Assembly: GCA_963720805.1 (NCBI GenBank)
Contig: CAVRGT010000006.1
Span: forward strand, 341,276 to 405,275
Length of the DNA: 64,000 nt
Direction of reading: 5' to 3'
Source: VRUE01 sp963720805
Lineage (GTDB): Bacteria > Actinomycetota > Thermoleophilia > Solirubrobacterales > 70-9
The notes beneath the pieces are model-generated. The model made no database searches and was not told the origin of the DNA. It worked only from the letters and a program-made list of their open reading frames with translations. Positions 61,570-64,000 of this stretch are shown one piece after another. The position numbers and the translations under genes were made by a program. Every line of letters starts with the position of its first letter. Within the stretch, counting starts at the first letter, position 1.

Positions 61570-62181
61570 TCAGATCTTGCGAAAGACGCCGACGACCTTG
61601 CCGAGCACAGTTGCCTCGGTGGTCCGGATCGGCTCCATCGTCTCGTTCTCCGGCTGGAGGCGAACGTGGTCGCTTTCGCGGAAGAAGCGCTTGACGGTCG
61701 CCTCCTCGCCGATAAGGGCGACGACGATCTCACCGTTGGCCGCATCGTCCGCCGGCCGCACGACGACGTAGTCGCCCTCGAAGATGCCGGCTTCGACCAT
61801 TGATTCGCCGCGCACTTTGAGGATGTAGTCGCCGTCCTCGCCGCCGATGATGTCGGGGACTTCGATGTACTCCTCGACGTTCTCTTCGGCGACGATCGGC
61901 TCGCCGGCAGCAACGTGGCCGACAAGCGGCAGCCCATTGCCCGGCCGAATCGTCCGCTTCGCCTTGTCGAAGAGCAACTCGATCGCTCGCGGCTTCGAGG
62001 GGTCGCGCCTGAGCAGGCCAATCTTCTCCAGATTGGCGAGGTGCGCGTGCACGGTCGAGGACGAGTGCAGGCCAACGGCTTTGCCGATCTCCCGCACAGT
62101 CGGCGGATAGCCCGTCTTGGCCGCGTACTTGCCGATGAAGTCGAAGATCTCTTTCTGCCGCTTGGTCAGATCCAGCTCCAC
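61570..62181 (-). CDS. lexA: LexA repressor
   Basis: 203 residues. N-terminal winged helix TKRQKEIFDFIGKYAAKTGYPPTVREIGKAVGLHSSSTVHAHLANLEK, then the cleavage site HVAAGEPIVAEE (A-G bond) and the catalytic serine in KVRGESMVEAGIFEGDYVVV with the lysine in EEATVKRFF. It represses SOS genes and cleaves itself with RecA filaments. A canonical LexA box lies upstream, so it is autoregulated. Confidence 0.97.
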   Translation of the reverse strand: MELDLTKRQKEIFDFIGKYAAKTGYPPTVREIGKAVGLHSSSTVHAHLANLEKIGLLRRDPSKPRAIELLFDKAKRTIRPGNGLPLVGHVAAGEPIVAEENVEEYIEVPDIIGGEDGDYILKVRGESMVEAGIFEGDYVVVRPADDAANGEIVVALIGEEATVKRFFRESDHVRLQPENETMEPIRTTEATVLGKVVGVFRKI

Positions 62182-62221
62182 GCCTAGTTCCTCTCCTCAA
62201 CTCGCCGGGTATCGAATCGTT

Positions 62222-62235
62222 CGAACACTTGTTCG
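62222..62235. promoter_or_regulatory. LexA (SOS) box of the lexA gene
   Basis: CGAACACTTGTTCG matches the Gram-positive consensus CGAAC-N4-GTTCG exactly. It is about 40 bases upstream of lexA. An overlapping weaker copy (CGAATCGTTCG) precedes it. Confidence 0.9.
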
Positions 62236-62312
62236 CAACTGTACCGCCCCGCCCGGATGCCCGCAACCAAAAGCCCCGGAATCCCCAAACATCTAGAATC
62301 GTCGCCCCTCGA

Positions 62313-62398
62313 GCGGCTGTGGCGGAACTGGTAGACGCGCAAGGTTGAGGGCCTTGTGTCCCTAACGGGACGTGATGGTTCGACTCCATTCAGCCGCA
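62313..62398 (+). tRNA. tRNA-Leu (anticodon GAG)
   Basis: Acceptor GCGGCTG pairs with CAGCCGC, discriminator A; CCA is not encoded. The anticodon stem CAAGG/CCTTG encloses the loop TTGAGGG, with anticodon GAG. A long variable arm (TGTCCCTAACGGGACG) and the T arm GGTTCGACTCC complete a class II tRNA. Confidence 0.97.
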
Positions 62399-62401
62399 TC
62401 G

Positions 62402-62425
62402 AAAGCTCCTGTAAATAGGAGCTTT
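62402..62425 (+). terminator. Terminator after tRNA-Leu
   Basis: AAAGCTCCT-GTAAAT-AGGAGCTTT forms a 9-bp perfect stem followed by T residues, three bases behind the tRNA. Confidence 0.8.
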
Positions 62426-62451
62426 TCGGTCGGGACCACAAATCTCGGCAT

Positions 62452-62490
62452 TGCTGCCAAAACGGTCCATTGCGGACCGTTTTGGCAGCA
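62452..62490. repeat. 39-bp palindrome between tRNA-Leu and the integrase gene
   Basis: TGCTGCCAAAACGGTCC (62452-62468) and GGACCGTTTTGGCAGCA (62474-62490) are exact reverse complements around ATTGC. It lies in the non-coding stretch 62427-62647, in which I see nothing else besides a strong ribosome site at its right end. Confidence 0.6.
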
Positions 62491-62647
62491 GCGCCGCATG
62501 CCTGTGCCTCACTCCAAGGGTGCCCAGGCGTGTGCGAGACGTTTCCTCACGCAGGGGAAGTTCGCCGGTTTTGTGCCAAAGGTCCCATCGATGCGGCTGT
62601 CTGGAGCCTCAAATCATCCCCCGCTAGGGCGCGCTAAAGGAGGAGCG

Positions 62648-63880
62648 ATGAGCCAAAAGACGAGTAGCCGCCGCGCGCATGGAACCGGGACCCTGTACTC
62701 CCAAGAGAGGGCCAGCGGCCAGGAGTTCTGGTACGGACGCTGGTATCTCGACGGGAGGCGGGTTAATCGCCGCCTGGGGCCCAAGCGCCGGCATGGAACC
62801 GGCGAGGGCCTCAACCACACCCAAGCCGAGGCCAAGCTGCGAGAACTGATGTTTCGCGAGCGACCGCCCGCGGCTGGCTCGAGCGTCTCATTCGCAAGCA
62901 CTGCAGAGCTTATGCTCCGCGACCTCGAGGCCCTCGGTCGCAAGCCGACCACCCTTGACAACTACCGGTCGATCCTTCGCTCGCACCTCCTGCCCAGGTT
63001 TGGCGAAGTCGCCGTCAGCCAAGTGAAGACGAGCGAAATTGAAGCGTTCATGGCGGCGCTGACCGAGGCCGGCAAGGCAGCCCGGACGCGCTCGGGCATC
63101 TTTAAGCTCCTCTCGCAGATCTTCAAATTCGCCCAGCGCCATGACTGGTGCGAGCAGAACCCGTGCCGCTCCGTGCGGCCACCGCGGGTGCGGGAATGCT
63201 CGGAGATCCGGTTTCTCAACCAGCGAGAGCTCGACGGGCTGATCGCCGCCGTCGACGTCTCCGACAAGCCCTTCGGGCCTACCGACAGAGCGATCTTCTT
63301 GACCGCAGCCATGACCGGAATGCGCCAAGGCGAGCTGCTCGCACTGCGCTGGCGCGACGTCGACTGGGAGGCGAAACGGATTCGGGTGCGACGCAACTAC
63401 ACCCGCGGTTACTGGTCGACACCGAAGTCGCGCAGCGGCGAACGCGCTGTGCCCCTTTCAGGGAGGGTCGGAGCCGAACTTAGTGCCCACCACCGACGCT
63501 CTCGCTTCTCCGGCGAGGACGACCTCGTCTTCGCCAATCCGCTCAATGGCGAAGTGCTTCCCCACGGCCCGCTCGGGCGCCGCCTCAAGAAGGCACTGAA
63601 AGCCGCGGGGGTGCGCATGATCCGCTTTCATGACCTGCGCCATACCTTCGGCACCAGGATCGCTGCTGCCGGCGTGCCGATGCGAGTCCTGCAGGAGTGG
63701 ATGGGTCACCGCGACTACCGGACCACCCTCATCTATGCCGACTACGAACCCGGAGACGAAGAGAGCAGTCTCGTGGACGCCGCCTTCTCCAGCCCCCTCG
63801 CGCAAGAAGCGCATCCCCGCTTCCGTGTCAGCTGGCGCCTTTCGCAGCTGAGGGAGTCATTGGCAACCCGGGGGCGCTAG
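62648..63880 (+). CDS. Tyrosine-type site-specific integrase
   Basis: 410 residues from ATG 62648 (AAAGGAGGAGCG upstream). N-terminal arm-type and SAM-like core-binding domains (TLDNYRSILRSHLLPRFGEVAV) are followed by the catalytic domain with R in TGMRQGELLALRW, K in TPKSRSGERAV, H-x2-R in FHDLRHTFGTRIAAAGV, H in WMGHRDYRTT and the nucleophile Y in LIYADYEPG. All five key residues are present. Immediately downstream of a tRNA gene, it is very likely the integrase of an element inserted into tRNA-Leu that extends beyond the right edge. Confidence 0.94.
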   Translation: MSQKTSSRRAHGTGTLYSQERASGQEFWYGRWYLDGRRVNRRLGPKRRHGTGEGLNHTQAEAKLRELMFRERPPAAGSSVSFASTAELMLRDLEALGRKPTTLDNYRSILRSHLLPRFGEVAVSQVKTSEIEAFMAALTEAGKAARTRSGIFKLLSQIFKFAQRHDWCEQNPCRSVRPPRVRECSEIRFLNQRELDGLIAAVDVSDKPFGPTDRAIFLTAAMTGMRQGELLALRWRDVDWEAKRIRVRRNYTRGYWSTPKSRSGERAVPLSGRVGAELSAHHRRSRFSGEDDLVFANPLNGEVLPHGPLGRRLKKALKAAGVRMIRFHDLRHTFGTRIAAAGVPMRVLQEWMGHRDYRTTLIYADYEPGDEESSLVDAAFSSPLAQEAHPRFRVSWRLSQLRESLATRGR

Positions 63881-63892
63881 CCGAAACTCGCG

Positions 63893-64000
63893 ATGCCTAC
63901 CCTGACCATGAAGTTCACTCTCCCTGAGCCGCCGGGGGAGGCTTGCGAATTTCCAACGCCCGATAACTGGCATTACGGAAAGCAGACCTGCAGGTTGAAC
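63893..64000 (+). CDS. Possible partial coding sequence at the right edge
   Basis: An open frame from ATG 63893 (or ATG 63908) runs to the edge: MPTLTMKFTLPEPPGEACEF then TPDNWHYGKQTC. No stop is met. Thirty-six codons are too few to identify a family. It is twelve bases after the integrase stop and may be the next gene of the element. Confidence 0.3.
   Translation, partial: MPTLTMKFTLPEPPGEACEFPTPDNWHYGKQTCRLN

Noticed and set aside
62648..64000. Prophage
   Set aside because: Only an integrase is visible; no structural, replication or lysis gene is in the window, so the type of element cannot be stated.

Overview
The window is high-GC DNA with many ATGA/GTGA gene overlaps, GTG starts, apparently leaderless promoters, a Gram-positive LexA box (CGAAC-N4-GTTCG), GTP-type PEP carboxykinase, ClpS and fatty-acid gene sets that resemble those of Streptomyces and Mycobacterium. 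I infer an actinobacterium, probably Thermoleophilia/Solirubrobacterales; this rests on family resemblance and no search was run. The sequence behaves like a metagenomic or draft assembly: about twenty single-base frameshifts hit otherwise well-conserved genes, including glnA, and cluster at 44.5-47.0 kb and 57-61.5 kb.

Layout. 0-4 kb: a frameshifted secreted PQQ-type sugar dehydrogenase running off the left edge, clpS, a small winged-helix regulator, and an intact IS1380-type element (1560-3205) with terminal repeats and a CTTAG target duplication. 4-16.6 kb: central carbon genes including four steps that look like the ethylmalonyl-CoA pathway (meaA mutase, mesaconyl-CoA hydratase-like MaoC, methylsuccinyl-CoA dehydrogenase-like enzyme, malyl-CoA lyase), interleaved with a Fic/AbiEi-like fusion protein, L-2-hydroxyglutarate oxidase, a nucleotide-sugar dehydrogenase and pabB/pabC. 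16.8-33.7 kb: a surface-polysaccharide locus. A seven-gene translationally coupled operon (four glycosyltransferase genes, two membrane proteins, a flippase) faces a minus-strand set with three GH26-like hydrolases and a polysaccharide deacetylase. 33.7-42.4 kb: pckG, a DUF4333 lipoprotein, an AAA/STAND ATPase, sucC-sucD-ferredoxin, and an HxlR regulator divergent from an MMPL transporter. 42.5-49.4 kb: a TetR-controlled beta-oxidation operon (thiolase, FabG4-like reductase, MaoC dehydratase, two acyl-CoA dehydrogenases) resembling the mycobacterial fadA2-fabG4-htdX-fadE5 set. 49.4-56.3 kb: a second AAA/STAND ATPase with palindromic operators, an acyl-CoA synthetase, a SnoaL-like protein, a GGDEF-EAL protein and a DUF255 thioredoxin-domain protein. 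56.4-64 kb: glnA, an AhpD-like protein, a secreted protein, an RlpA-like protein under a c-di-AMP riboswitch, rnpB, an SDR, lexA, tRNA-Leu(GAG) and a tyrosine integrase that probably marks the left end of an integrated element.

The most unusual observation is a 49-bp palindromic element present twice inside unrelated protein-coding genes (pabB and the DUF255 gene). The copies match at 44 of 49 positions and are read in different frames, which recalls Rickettsia palindromic elements. Other notable points are a recent gene-conversion tract between tandem glycosyltransferase genes, several multi-domain fusions, palindromic operator arrays in front of the ATPase genes, and several families of intergenic palindromes.
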